From Calothrix sp. MO_167.B12 (GTDB lineage Bacteria > Cyanobacteriota > Cyanobacteriia > Cyanobacteriales > Nostocaceae): a stretch of 33,308 bases of DNA. Every line of letters begins with the position of its first letter. Within the stretch, counting starts at the first letter, position 1. Both the position numbers and the translations under genes were made by a program. The notes under the pieces were generated by a model. It was not told where the DNA came from. It saw only the letters and a program-made list of their open reading frames with translations, and made no database searches. The stretch lies in assembly GCA_030066045.1 (NCBI GenBank), contig JASJCJ010000088.1:1-33308 (forward strand). Reading direction: 5' to 3'. Shown one piece after another: positions 7,619 to 16,924 of the stretch.

Positions 7619-8494
7619 ATGAATACTCAACCTCAAGTTTTAGTTCTCGGTGCAACAGGAAAAGTTGGTGGAAAAGTCGCTCAATTGTTAGCAGAATCAA
7701 AACAAGTAAAAGCGATCGCGGGGGTGCGTTCTCCCCAAAAAGCTAAAACCCTACAAGAACAAGGAATAGAAATTCGCCATCTTGACTTAGACAAACAAGA
7801 TACTTTAGTTCCGGCTTTAGAGGGAATTGACCGCGCTTTACTTTTAACTGGTTATACCGTGGATATGCTCAAACAAAGTAAAGCCTTTCTCGATGCAGCT
7901 AAACAAACAGGAGTACAACACATCGTTCATATTGGTGCATCTGGTGCACCTACTAATGAGGTAGCACACTGGGGATGGCATCAGTATATAGAAAAATATA
8001 TTGAGTCATTGGAATTTAGCTATACTCACCTGCGTCCCGAAGCTTTCATGAAGAATTTAATCGATTTTGGTTGGTTAAATCAAGGTGTTGTGACTAACTA
8101 TATCGGGGATACTCGTTGGAGTTGGATTGATAGCGATGACTTGGCTTTAGTTGCTGCGGAAACCTTGCAAAAACCAGATATACACGGGGGTAAAATTTAT
8201 CCCCTCGGTTACGATACTGCAACCATGTCGGAGGTTGCCAAGATTTTGAGCGAGATAATTGGAAAACCCTATCGCATAGAAACGCGATCGCCCGCAGATT
8301 TTTTGGAAAATATGCTCAAATTTGGTGCAGAACCAGCTTACATTCACTGTGTTTATACTCAGTTCAAACTCAATATTGCTAACCAAATTCCTAATACTGA
8401 CGCAACATTTGATAATTTTGAAGCCATTACAGGACGCAAACCCACTAGTTGGCGAGGGTTTGTAGAAAAATATCGCCAAGAATTGACGTATTAA
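7619..8494 (+). CDS. NmrA-like NAD(P)-binding protein (atypical SDR, 291 aa)
   Basis: The N-terminal Rossmann motif GATGKVG (residues 11-17) and the layout VLVLGATGKVGGKVAQLL, LLLTGYTVDML, GVQHIVHIGASGA, YTHLRPEAFMKNL place it in the NmrA / atypical-SDR group. This group includes NAD(P)H-quinone reductases of QorB type and redox-sensing proteins. The classical YxxxK dyad is not used in the same way. The ATG has AGGAG 6 bases upstream. The SDR and AKR genes follow at gaps of 18 and 64 bases, so 7619-10190 is probably one operon behind operator site 3. A quinone or carbonyl substrate is plausible but unproven. Confidence 0.88.
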   Translation: MNTQPQVLVLGATGKVGGKVAQLLAESKQVKAIAGVRSPQKAKTLQEQGIEIRHLDLDKQDTLVPALEGIDRALLLTGYTVDMLKQSKAFLDAAKQTGVQHIVHIGASGAPTNEVAHWGWHQYIEKYIESLEFSYTHLRPEAFMKNLIDFGWLNQGVVTNYIGDTRWSWIDSDDLALVAAETLQKPDIHGGKIYPLGYDTATMSEVAKILSEIIGKPYRIETRSPADFLENMLKFGAEPAYIHCVYTQFKLNIANQIPNTDATFDNFEAITGRKPTSWRGFVEKYRQELTY

Positions 8495-8512
8495 CTTAAG
8501 AGGTAAATCGCA

Positions 8513-9211
8513 ATGGAAAGTAAAATAGCATTAGTCACAGGTGGTAATCGTGGTATTGGATTCGCTATTGCTCAAGGTTTACTGCAAAAAGGCTATGAGG
8601 TGATTATCACTTCACGTTCCCTCGACAAAGCAAAACAAGCTGCGTCAAAACTGCAAGCACTTGGTAAAGTTATACCCATTGAACTGGATACCACAGAAGA
8701 TAATTCCATCAAGCAAGCGGTGGAAAGTTTACACAAACAAGTTAATAGATTAGATGTCTTGATTAACAATGCGGGTATTTATCCTGATAAAGGCGTAAAT
8801 ATTCTCACTATTGACCGCGAACTGTTAGATTCAACATTCAATGCCAATACCTTTGGTGCAATTCGCATGGTACAAGCATTTTTACCGCTTTTGGAAAAAT
8901 CCCAAGATGCACGGGTAATTAATGTTTCTAGTGGTTATGGCGAAATCAATGGGCTGTCTGCGGATGTTCCCAGTTACTGTTTATCCAAATTAGCACTGAA
9001 CGGTGCAACGATTATGCTAGCACAAGCTTTACACTCAAAAGGGATTATTGTAAATGCCATGTGTCCCGGTTGGGTGAGAACCGATATGGGTGGTACATCC
9101 GCACCACGTTCCCCAGAACAGGGTGCAGATACAGCGATTTGGTTAGCAACAGAAGCACCCCGCAAAGAGACAGGTAAATTTTGGCGTAATCGCAAAGTAA
9201 TCTCTTATTAA
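8513..9211 (+). CDS. SDR, carbonyl-reductase-like (232 aa)
   Basis: The protein resembles carbonyl reductase (CBR1-like) SDRs. It has TGGNRGIG (residues 9-16), NNAG (85-88), Ser140, Tyr155 and Lys159 (YCLSK), then the CPGWVRTDMGG motif that marks this subgroup. TSRS after the second strand suggests NADPH. The length of 232 residues is normal and nothing is missing. It starts 18 bases after the NmrA-like gene behind AAGAGG. Reduction of aldehydes, ketones or quinones is the family role. Confidence 0.92.
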   Translation: MESKIALVTGGNRGIGFAIAQGLLQKGYEVIITSRSLDKAKQAASKLQALGKVIPIELDTTEDNSIKQAVESLHKQVNRLDVLINNAGIYPDKGVNILTIDRELLDSTFNANTFGAIRMVQAFLPLLEKSQDARVINVSSGYGEINGLSADVPSYCLSKLALNGATIMLAQALHSKGIIVNAMCPGWVRTDMGGTSAPRSPEQGADTAIWLATEAPRKETGKFWRNRKVISY

Positions 9212-9275
9212 GAATTGAGTTTTCAGGTTCAATGAACTCTACAAAATAGTCGCAAAGCAATCTACACCACAGGAA

Positions 9276-10190
9276 ATGACAGAAATTATGGCTAACAACA
9301 CATCACAATCTAATCCCTCTATCCATAACACTTTCAAACTAGGGGGAGATTTAAACATCAATCGTCTCGGTTATGGTGCGATGAGACTCACAGGACAACC
9401 AGGAAACTTTGGTGCTTATCCCCAATGGGAAGCAGGAGAACAGCTTTTACGCCGTGCAGTGGAACTTGGAGTTAACTTTATTGATACCGCAGAAGCTTAT
9501 GGTCCAGGTTTCAATGAAGAAATTATAGCTTCAGCCTTGTATCCTTATGCCAATGGCGTAGTAATTGCTACTAAAGGAGGTATCAACAAACCCTCTCCTG
9601 ATAATATTCAAGCAGATGGTAAACCTGAGAGTCTCAGACGCAGTGTAGAAGCTAGTTTAAAACGACTTAAACTAGAGCAAATAGACCTGTATCAATTGCA
9701 TCGTCCAGACCCGAAAGTGCCCTTTGCAGAATCCATAGAAGCCCTAGCACAACTACAACGAGAAGGAAAAATTCGTCACATCGGACTATCTAATGTCAGT
9801 ATAGAACAAATAGAAGTAGCAAGAAATATTGTCGAAATAGCTTCAGTGCAAAATCGCTTTAGTATTACCCAACGGCAAAACGAAGATATATTGAATTACT
9901 GTACCGAACATGAAATAGCCTTTATCCCCTACGGTTCTCTAGATGCACATCCTCTGAAACGTGGCGCACCCCTTGCCAATGCAGAAGGCATGATTGCAGA
10001 TATAGCCCAGAGTCATGGTGTGAAACCAAATCAAATAGCTTTAGCTTGGCTGTTGCATCGTGCGCCCAATATTATCTTAATTCCGGGAACGACCACTATC
10101 AAACACATGGAAGAAAATATTGCTGCCACTAATATTCAATTAACAGAAGATGAACTGAAGGCACTAAGCCCCACATATATTACCAATTGA
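9276..10190 (+). CDS. aldo-keto reductase (304 aa)
   Basis: A single TIM-barrel NADPH-dependent aldo-keto reductase. The catalytic tetrad is visible: Asp70 and Tyr75 (DTAEAYG), Lys100 (ATKGG) and His142 (LHRPD). The cofactor-binding end IPGTTTIKHMEENIAA is intact. A second in-frame ATG at 9288 (MANNTSQ) is a plausible alternative start; neither has an ideal ribosome binding site. It is the last gene of the block behind operator site 3 and is followed by repetitive DNA rather than another gene. The family reduces aldehydes and ketones; the substrate is unknown. Confidence 0.92.
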   Translation: MTEIMANNTSQSNPSIHNTFKLGGDLNINRLGYGAMRLTGQPGNFGAYPQWEAGEQLLRRAVELGVNFIDTAEAYGPGFNEEIIASALYPYANGVVIATKGGINKPSPDNIQADGKPESLRRSVEASLKRLKLEQIDLYQLHRPDPKVPFAESIEALAQLQREGKIRHIGLSNVSIEQIEVARNIVEIASVQNRFSITQRQNEDILNYCTEHEIAFIPYGSLDAHPLKRGAPLANAEGMIADIAQSHGVKPNQIALAWLLHRAPNIILIPGTTTIKHMEENIAATNIQLTEDELKALSPTYITN

Positions 10191-10197
10191 ATCAGGC

Positions 10198-10345
10198 AGG
10201 AGGTAAGCCACTGCGTTGCGCGGGTTACCCGCGTTGTAGCAAGTGGTGCAACCCGAAGGGCAGGGGCAATTTTGCCCACAACCAAGGATGAAATTACCTC
10301 TTCCCGACTCCCGAATCCCGATTCCCCACTCCCCATTTACAAATT
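10198..10345. repeat. palindromic interspersed repeat and short tandem CCCGA-type repeats
   Basis: This gene-less stretch holds a nested palindrome: the core CGCGGGT-T-ACCCGCG at 10219-10233 is flanked by CCACT (10208) and AGTGG (10243). It is followed by GGGCAA/TTGCCC and then a run of CCCGACT, CCCGAAT, CCCGATT and CCCCACT units (about 10305-10335) that resembles cyanobacterial heptanucleotide repeats. No coding sense on either strand; small open frames here are chance. The palindrome could also serve as a transcript end for the 9276 gene. Confidence 0.6.
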
Positions 10346-10347
10346 GG

Positions 10348-10373
10348 TTGACATACAAAACGGTATGTATAAT
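10348..10373 (+). promoter_or_regulatory. promoter/operator copy A upstream of the efflux remnant
   Basis: TTGACA at 10348-10353 overlaps the inverted repeat ACATAC-N6-GTATGT (10351-10368), which runs into TATAAT (10368-10373). The 14-base spacing between the hexamers is short. Placing a palindromic operator across the promoter core is typical of TetR-regulated efflux promoters. Copy B, 88 bases downstream, has the same layout. Confidence 0.55.
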
Positions 10374-10435
10374 GATTGTTTTGAAGCCAGGACTATTGAG
10401 AATTTTAGGTGTAGCAGCTTAGTTTTTTTTATGCA

Positions 10436-10461
10436 TTGACATACCAACTGGTATGCATAAA
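10436..10461 (+). promoter_or_regulatory. promoter/operator copy B
   Basis: TTGACA at 10436-10441 overlaps the inverted repeat CATACC-AACT-GGTATG (10440-10455), followed by CATAAA. Both copies share TTGACATAC-N6-GTATG. The first coding start downstream is the truncated gene at 10509, then the aldo-keto reductase at 10685. The cognate regulator was not identified in the window. Confidence 0.55.
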
Positions 10462-10508
10462 ATTTTCAAATCGTAACAAATGACCATTAACCATTACCCA
10501 AAAAAGTC

Positions 10509-10684
10509 ATGAACGAGTTACAGCCACCAGATACAGAATTAAAAGCGAGTCTAGAGCAAAATTTTGAGCAAGATGTTGACGTTTCTGTAACAGAAGCAAA
10601 GCAGTCTAACTCTGAGAAAAATAGTCAACAATCCTGGTTAGGGTTATTATTATTCATTTCTGTTGCTATCATCGGAGAATCAAA

Positions 10685-10703
<19 letters not shown>
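10509..10703 (+). pseudogene. N-terminal fragment of an efflux membrane-fusion protein (inferred)
   Basis: The fragment has an acidic, polar N-terminus (residues 1-42, ELQPPDTELKASLEQNFEQD) and then the start of one membrane anchor ([16 protein letters not shown], about 41-56). It stops making sense at the join to the aldo-keto reductase start (overlap 10685-10703). The layout matches the N-terminal end of cyanobacterial HlyD/RND-type periplasmic adaptors, in which the anchor is followed by the lipoyl/hairpin domains that are absent here. Together with the operator-promoter pair upstream, this suggests that a deletion removed an efflux operon and placed the next gene under its control. The family call is from memory of similar proteins and is moderate. 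Confidence 0.5.
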
Positions 10704-11665
<962 letters not shown>

Positions 11666-11726
11666 ATAATTGAATTGATACACCATAAAAGTAATTAAAG
11701 AACATAAGTAAATTAAAGTAAAAACC

Positions 11727-12152
11727 ATGACAGACGAAAGAAAATTACAAGTCAGTTTAGCCATCATCCGCATTTCCACAGCAATATTTTTTCTCGTTTG
11801 GTCATTACGGAAGCTGATACAACCAGAATCAACGCAAAAGATATTTTCTAGTTTTTACTTTATGCAAATCTCACCAGAAATTTCCTATGTTGTGGGTGCG
11901 ATTCAAACTCTAATTATTCTCATGTTTCTGGTGGGTTTATTCAAAACTTGGACTTATGGTGCATTGCTGGGAATGCACATTGTATCCGTGCTTTCAACAT
12001 ATCAAAAACTACTAAATCCCTACGAAAGTCCCAACACTTTATTTTGGGCTGCGGTTCCCGCATTGGGTGGATTAATTGCCTTATTTTTACTACGCGATCG
12101 CGACCAATGGCTAACCCTAAAGCTGGGTCAAGCAAGTAGAACACCCTCTTAG
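11727..12152 (+). CDS. DoxX-like membrane protein (141 aa)
   Basis: Four predicted membrane helices at about 8-28, 50-72, 76-95 and 103-121, with the family-like FLVWSLRKLIQPE after the first helix. The DoxX/SURF4-like family includes subunits and partners of membrane redox systems. The end (LLRDRDQWLTLKLGQ) is cytosolic and charged. It starts 61 bases after the aldo-keto reductase and may be cotranscribed with it. Exact function unknown. Confidence 0.75.
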   Translation: MTDERKLQVSLAIIRISTAIFFLVWSLRKLIQPESTQKIFSSFYFMQISPEISYVVGAIQTLIILMFLVGLFKTWTYGALLGMHIVSVLSTYQKLLNPYESPNTLFWAAVPALGGLIALFLLRDRDQWLTLKLGQASRTPS

Positions 12153-12329
12153 ATACTAAAGTCTAGCAAACAATCACCACTCACCCTGACCTATTTACCC
12201 TGAGCCTAATCAAAACTGCTGTCCGATGGCGACACGGAACCTTTGTATTATAGAATTGGTCGAAGTTCAAAACTCCCAGCCTTTAGGCGGGAGATGTAGA
12301 ACGAGGTAGCAGGTTTACGTGCTGTCTCC

Positions 12330-12731
12330 TTAAGTTACATCGTGGTGACGCTGCTCTTCAATGTATCTCCTAATAGTTTCATTGCTGAGGTTGCCAGCGG
12401 TTGAAACAAAATACGAGTGAGTCCACAAGCTGGGTAATTTTAATAGATGTGGGAACTCTTTTCTTAAGTATCTAGAACTTCTTCCTTTAATTTGTGCTGC
12501 GACCTGACGCGCTGCTATATCAGGTAATACATTAACGAATAAATGAACATGGTCTGGCATGATTTCTAATGCGATAATCTGCCAGTCTTTTTCTTTACAG
12601 GTATCCCAGATAATTTCTCTTAGTCTGCTCTCCACATCTCCTACCAATACTCGCTTTCTGCGCTTTGGTATCCATACAAGATGAAAATTAATCATTGAAA
12701 CGGTATGATTTTTTCTTCTATATTGTTGCAT
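12330..12731 (-). CDS. tnpA: IS200/IS605 transposase TnpA (Y1 HUH, 133 aa)
   Basis: Single-strand DNA transposase of the REP/HUH type. The HUH metal motif is His61-Val-His63 (PDHVHLF) and the catalytic tyrosine is Tyr123 in the terminal helix (NETIRRYIEEQ). The length of 133 residues is normal when the start is taken at 12731 (MQQYRRKNHTVSMINFHLVW). An upstream extension to 12821 would overlap the start of tnpB and is not supported. It nicks the element ends and joins them through 5'-phosphotyrosine intermediates. Confidence 0.93.
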   Translation of the reverse strand: MQQYRRKNHTVSMINFHLVWIPKRRKRVLVGDVESRLREIIWDTCKEKDWQIIALEIMPDHVHLFVNVLPDIAARQVAAQIKGRSSRYLRKEFPHLLKLPSLWTHSYFVSTAGNLSNETIRRYIEEQRHHDVT

Positions 12732-12798
12732 TTTTACGGATTTGTACGTTCTAGTTATGTAGACATTATTAACACATCTACAATAAATATCGCAAAAA

Positions 12799-14253
12799 AT
12801 GCTTTTAGGATATCGATACAAGTTAAAACCAAATAAGGAGCAGACCTTAAAGGTTCTTAGATGGATTGATATGCTAAGGGCAAACTACAATTACAACCTT
12901 GCTGATAGGGAGGCAACTTATCAAACAAGATTTATACAAGGTGAGTACTGTAATTTAAGGAATAAAAGTGCTGCTTGCCCTTTAACCTGTCCAATATCTA
13001 CTAATTCAGCTACTTCCGATACTGGAGAAGTTTATAAGGTTAAAAAGAAAACTGGCGAGATTAAGTTAAAAACTGCTGAAGAAATACAGATAACTAATCT
13101 TCCAGTGTTAAAGCAAGTACGTCCTTGGTACAAAGAAATAGATTCAACTGTACTGCAACAAAATGTTAAACGATTGCAAATTGCGTACAATAATTTCTTT
13201 GCTGGACGTGGTAAGTATCCAAAGTTTAAAAATAGAAGTAATTTTCAATCATTTACTTTTACAACTGGTATTAAGGTTGCTGATAAAGCCATCTACCTTC
13301 CTAAATTAGGTTGGGTAGGATATTTCAATTCTCGTCCTATACCTGAAGGTTTTAAAGTTAAGTCAGCAACCGTGAGACTAAAAGCTGACGGTTTGTATGT
13401 AACTTTGAAAATAGAAGACAAAGCTGTACCTTCATTCCCCATAATTCCTACAGAAGCAGTAAGAACAGTTGTAGGATTAGATATGGGAATTACTCAGTTA
13501 GTACACGGCTCTGACGGTTCCCAGTACAGCAATCCAAAGCATTCTACTAATAAGAGAACTCGTAAGCTTTTAAAAGTTAGACAACGTTCCTTGTCCCGTA
13601 AAAATAAACGCTCCAATAATCGCAAAAAAGCGCGAGTAAAAGTCAGTAGATTGCATCAAAAAATAACTCATAAACGCGAAGCTTTTCAATGGAAACTAGC
13701 GAGAGAGCTAACTAAAAAAGCAGACGCAATCATAGTCGAAGATTTAAATATTTCGGCTATGAAAAAACGATGCAGCACTAAGGAGGATAGCAACCAAAAA
13801 GGGCGATTTTTTCCTAACGGTCAGTCAAGAAAGCGCGGTTTAAATCGCAGTATATCTGATGCGTCTTGGTATTCTTTAACCAAAAAAATTGAGTATTTAG
13901 CTGCAAAGCAAGGAAAGATTTTTGAGCGTGTTAATCCTAGATTTACTTCGCAAATTTGTTCTTGTTGTGGACATAAAGACAAGGCATCTAGAAGTAAAGA
14001 AAAGTTCATTTGTACGAACTGTGGACATCATGCCGACGCGGATATAAATGCTGCACGGAACATAAAGAAACGCGGAATTGAAATACATTCCTTCCCTGCT
14101 TCTTGCAAAGTAAAAATAAAAGTGGTACCGGAGGACTTTCGGGAACCAGAACAGCTTCGACTGTTTGAAATGCCCACCACTGAATCAACAGAGGGTAAAA
14201 GGAGACGCGCCGCTCGCACTCTTCAAACGGCGGGTGCCTGGGAACTCGGTTAG
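12799..14253 (+). CDS. tnpB: TnpB, RNA-guided nuclease of IS605 type (484 aa)
   Basis: TnpB is the ancestor-type relative of Cas12 and cuts DNA guided by an RNA from the element's right end. All key residues are visible: RuvC-like Asp228 (VGLDMG), Glu314 (IVEDLN) and Asp415 (DADINAARN), and a zinc finger with Cys387, Cys390, Cys405 and Cys408. An N-terminal insert carries CPLTCP (60-65), also present in the second TnpB in this window. The C-terminus (PTTESTEGKRRR...AGAWELG) is typical of cyanobacterial members. Divergent from tnpA, 67 bases apart. Length is normal. Confidence 0.93.
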   Translation: MLLGYRYKLKPNKEQTLKVLRWIDMLRANYNYNLADREATYQTRFIQGEYCNLRNKSAACPLTCPISTNSATSDTGEVYKVKKKTGEIKLKTAEEIQITNLPVLKQVRPWYKEIDSTVLQQNVKRLQIAYNNFFAGRGKYPKFKNRSNFQSFTFTTGIKVADKAIYLPKLGWVGYFNSRPIPEGFKVKSATVRLKADGLYVTLKIEDKAVPSFPIIPTEAVRTVVGLDMGITQLVHGSDGSQYSNPKHSTNKRTRKLLKVRQRSLSRKNKRSNNRKKARVKVSRLHQKITHKREAFQWKLARELTKKADAIIVEDLNISAMKKRCSTKEDSNQKGRFFPNGQSRKRGLNRSISDASWYSLTKKIEYLAAKQGKIFERVNPRFTSQICSCCGHKDKASRSKEKFICTNCGHHADADINAARNIKKRGIEIHSFPASCKVKIKVVPEDFREPEQLRLFEMPTTESTEGKRRRAARTLQTAGAWELG

Positions 14254-14338
14254 ACAGCTAGAGCTGTTTGAAGATATATCAGCCAATCTAGCTAATCGCT
14301 GATATAATCTCCCGTGCTTCCAGCCGGGAGAGCGTCAA
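14150..14338 (+). ncRNA. probable omega (right-end) guide RNA of the first tnpB element
   Basis: In IS200/IS605 elements the TnpB guide RNA is transcribed over the 3' end of tnpB and the right end, with its guide lying just outside. Here that region covers the tnpB tail and the CTCCCG/CGGGAG hairpin and ends at GTCAA. The guide would then read into the LysR 3' end (from 14339). Position inferred from element structure only; the 5' end is approximate. Confidence 0.4.
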
Positions 14339-14342
14339 TTTC

Positions 14343-15245
14343 TCATTCCATCCAAACACCACCCTGTTGCACCATAAAATTAACAAAAGCTTGAATGCGT
14401 GGTGAAACCAATCTTCGCTCTAAATAAAGTGCGGTAAAGGGAACAAATGGTGGTCTATAATCAATCAAAATTTCTTCTAAAATACCTTCTTGTATAGCAT
14501 TTATTGCCATAAAACCAGGCATTTGACTAATACCTACTCCCAACATTGCTGCTTGTCCTACTGCTTCACCATCATCGATAGTTAATCTCCCTGGAAAATT
14601 TTTGCGTTCAACCTCCTCATTAATAGTAAAAAACCAAGGTACAGGACGACCTGTTTTGCGATTACGGAAGTTTAAACAGTTATGTTGGTTTAATTCATCA
14701 GGATGTTGAGGTCGTCCACAGGATTCTAAATATTCAGGGGTAGCACAAGTAATTAGAGGGTCAAGAAATAATCTTCTGGCAATCAGATTAGCACTATCAG
14801 CTAAAGTTCCCACCCGAATTACCACATCAAAACCTTCAGCAGCTAAATCTACATCTCTGTCATCCAGGGAAAGCTCCACAGATATTTGAGGGTAAACTTG
14901 TAAAAACTGAGCTAATAATCTTATACCCCACATCCGACCATAAGCAGCAGACATACTAATTTTCAGCCGTCCACGGGGTTCTCTCAAGGTGTCTTGCAAC
15001 TCTTGAGTCAAGTCATCCATTTCTGATAAAAGCCTGTGAGCAACTTCGTAAAACCTTTCTCCTTCATTGGTCAAACTAACACTGCGAGTAGTGCGGTGTA
15101 GTAGCTTAACCCCTAACTCTGCTTCAAGTGCAGCTACTGCTTTACTGGTAGCTGGGGGAGAAAGACCTAAAGCATTAGCAGCTTCAACAAAGCTTTTGGT
15201 TTGAGCAACTCTAATAAATGTTTTGATATTGCTTAAGCTCTTCAT
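14343..15245 (-). CDS. LysR-type transcriptional regulator (300 aa)
   Basis: N-terminal winged helix-turn-helix, residues 1-62 (SFVEAANALGLSPPATSKAVAALEAELGVKLLHRTTRSVSLT). A periplasmic-binding-like effector domain follows to the end (RGRLKISMSAAYGRMW; DLAAEGFDVVIRVGTL; final FVNFMVQQ). It belongs to the large subgroup resembling the DhcR/CrgA-like regulators that often control a divergent oxidoreductase. The divergent neighbour here is an NTF2-like gene (15362), with 116 bases between them. The IS605 element lies directly behind its stop. Confidence 0.92.
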   Translation of the reverse strand: MKSLSNIKTFIRVAQTKSFVEAANALGLSPPATSKAVAALEAELGVKLLHRTTRSVSLTNEGERFYEVAHRLLSEMDDLTQELQDTLREPRGRLKISMSAAYGRMWGIRLLAQFLQVYPQISVELSLDDRDVDLAAEGFDVVIRVGTLADSANLIARRLFLDPLITCATPEYLESCGRPQHPDELNQHNCLNFRNRKTGRPVPWFFTINEEVERKNFPGRLTIDDGEAVGQAAMLGVGISQMPGFMAINAIQEGILEEILIDYRPPFVPFTALYLERRLVSPRIQAFVNFMVQQGGVWME

Positions 15246-15361
15246 CCAGCATTAGTGAAAGAAAGTAAATAATAAATCAACTTTTAGCCTATTTATCTTA
15301 TTTTATCCTGGAATTATTCTGTATTTAGAAACAAAACAGATTTTTCTCAGAGAACAAAATT

Positions 15362-15862
15362 ATGAATCCTCAAGCAGTCGTTGACGCTATTTCCCAATCT
15401 AAACATATCGGTCGCCAAATCTATAAAGGCTTTAATGAGCGCAATTTAGACCTTTGGGATCAAGTAATTGCCTCTGATGTAGAATTACGTAGCAGTATCG
15501 GTACAATGCCTGTTATTGGTCGAGAACCACTCAAAAATTGGGCTGCTCAATTCCTGTCTGGATTTCAACCCCGCCTGGATTTAGTAGATGAAATCTATGG
15601 TGTGAATCGCGCTACCATTGCTGTCAACTTGAATTGGAAGCATGACAAGCAATTTTTCCACCTCGAACCCACTGGTAGAGTAGGTACGTCAATTGAGTAT
15701 TTTATGCTCTGGATTACTGATGGTAAAGTGACTCGCTTCTGGGTAGCAGACCATACGATGGATTTGACCATGTATTTAATTCGCGAACGGGGAATGCACT
15801 ATCCGCAGAATTTTGCCCCAGAACCGATTATTCGTGGCCTAGAACCCAGTAATTTTACTTAA
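15362..15862 (+). CDS. NTF2-like / SnoaL-type protein (166 aa)
   Basis: Alpha+beta cone fold pattern: IGRQIYKGFNERNLDLWDQVIASDVELRSSIG, then PVIGREPLKNWAAQFLSGF, then the last strands TSIEYFMLWITDGKVTRFWVADHTMDL. This matches SnoaL-like polyketide-cyclase or ester-cyclase relatives, which act on small cyclic molecules. No clear catalytic residue is assigned. It is divergent from the 14343 LysR gene, which suggests regulation by it. It converges with the second LysR gene, with 1 base between the stops. There is no evident membrane or signal segment. Confidence 0.8.
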   Translation: MNPQAVVDAISQSKHIGRQIYKGFNERNLDLWDQVIASDVELRSSIGTMPVIGREPLKNWAAQFLSGFQPRLDLVDEIYGVNRATIAVNLNWKHDKQFFHLEPTGRVGTSIEYFMLWITDGKVTRFWVADHTMDLTMYLIRERGMHYPQNFAPEPIIRGLEPSNFT

Positions 15863-15863
15863 C

Positions 15864-16787
15864 TTACTGTGGACATAGTTGTGTAATAAGTTTTCGCAGC
15901 CATATATGCCCAAGATCGCGATCGCTTTTACGATGCCACAGCATACCAACGGGAAAACCTGATATTTCCAAAGGTAAGCTAGAAGGGTAGAGATTCCAGG
16001 TGGGAACTAGGGTAGCTACAATCTGAGCAGGCAAAGTGGCAATTAGCTCTGTACTGGAGAGGAGAAATGGCACGATTAAGAAATTAGGTACAGATAAGAC
16101 AACGTTTCGTTTTTTATCTAGCTGTGCTAACTTTTCATCAACTATACCTACCATGTCTTCTTTGGGGGAAACTAATAAATGTGCAGCACTCAAATATTCT
16201 TCTAGAGTTAAGTTTTTACATGGTGAGAAATGCTCTTGATTAACAACACAGACAAATGATTCTGAGTAAAGTTCTTGGTACTGATGCCAAGATGAAAATT
16301 CTGGAAAATACCCCAATGTTAAATCTGCTTCCGAAGCATCCAGTAATTTTGCTGCTTTGTGCTTAGTGCTAGAGCGGACTTGAACCCGCACATTGGGAGC
16401 AAGTTGCTTAAGTTCTTGTAATAGCTTAGATAAAAACACAATTTCTGTATAGTCATCCATGCCAATACGAAAGATGCGATCGCTTGTTGCAGGATCGAAC
16501 TCTGGCTCACTAGTAACTACATCTTGAATTTGTGTCAAGGCTACACGAATTGGTTCGGCAAGAGCAACTGCCCTGGGGGTGGGAGTAATTCCCCTAGAAG
16601 CTTTAATAAACAAGTCATCTTTAAATAGTTTGCGGAGTCGAGCCAAAGCATTACTGGTGGCAGGTTGACTTAACCCAATTTTCTCAGATGCCCTAGTTAA
16701 ATGTTTTTCAGTCATTAGAGCATCGAAGACAACTAGCAAGTTGAGATCCACTCCAGCCAAGTTAAAGTGTTGAATTGGCTTGATCAT
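15864..16787 (-). CDS. LysR-type regulator, NodD/LinR-like subgroup (307 aa)
   Basis: I take the start at 16787 (MIKPIQHFNLAGVDLNLLVVFDALM), which gives the usual LysR length; a further ATG at 16829 would add 14 residues. The HTH is at residues about 12-72 (LTRASEKIGLSQPATSNALARLRKLFKDDLFIKASRGITPT). The ...DLFIK...G...TP...A pattern marks the NodD/LinR/PcpR-like group, whose known members sense aromatic or flavonoid compounds. It is divergent from the SDR operon starting at 16925 and probably regulates it; the shared gap is about 137 bases. Confidence 0.9.
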   Translation of the reverse strand: MIKPIQHFNLAGVDLNLLVVFDALMTEKHLTRASEKIGLSQPATSNALARLRKLFKDDLFIKASRGITPTPRAVALAEPIRVALTQIQDVVTSEPEFDPATSDRIFRIGMDDYTEIVFLSKLLQELKQLAPNVRVQVRSSTKHKAAKLLDASEADLTLGYFPEFSSWHQYQELYSESFVCVVNQEHFSPCKNLTLEEYLSAAHLLVSPKEDMVGIVDEKLAQLDKKRNVVLSVPNFLIVPFLLSSTELIATLPAQIVATLVPTWNLYPSSLPLEISGFPVGMLWHRKSDRDLGHIWLRKLITQLCPQ

Positions 16788-16924
16788 TGATTTAATGAAT
16801 AACTTTAATATTAATAATCTATTGGACAAATGATAGCACCAGATTAAAAATAGAACTATGGCTGAAGGAGAAATTTAATAACTGATTCAGCAAAAGCAAA
16901 TTTTAAATCATGGAATAATTAATT

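Larger units (their letters stand above)
12270..14338 (+). mobile_element. IS605-type element (tnpA and tnpB divergent), apparently complete
   Basis: Divergent tnpA (minus) and tnpB (plus) lie between subterminal hairpins. The left hairpin is CTCCCAGCC-TTTA-GGCGGGAG (12273-12293). The right hairpin is CTCCCG-N10-CGGGAG (14309-14330), followed by GTCAA (14334-14338). Imperfect terminal hairpins, absence of target duplication and a TCAA-like right end are known for IS200/IS605 elements moved as single-stranded circles. The exact left end is uncertain; TTCAA at about 12266-12270 may be the flank. The element sits 4 bases beyond the LysR gene stop, so it damages no reading frame. Both proteins keep their catalytic residues, so activity is possible. 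Confidence 0.85.

Noticed and set aside
10136-10358. Two minus-strand open frames after the 9276 aldo-keto reductase
   Set aside because: They are translations of palindromic and tandem repeats (Gly/Ser/Arg-rich) with no ribosome binding site.
12732-12821. N-terminal extension of TnpA to 12821
   Set aside because: TnpA homologues begin near MQQYRRKNHTVS, and the extension would overlap the tnpB start.
16830-16924. A LysR binding site in the gap before the 16925 SDR
   Set aside because: Several T-N11-A pairs occur in this AT-rich gap and none stands out, so no single site can be supported.
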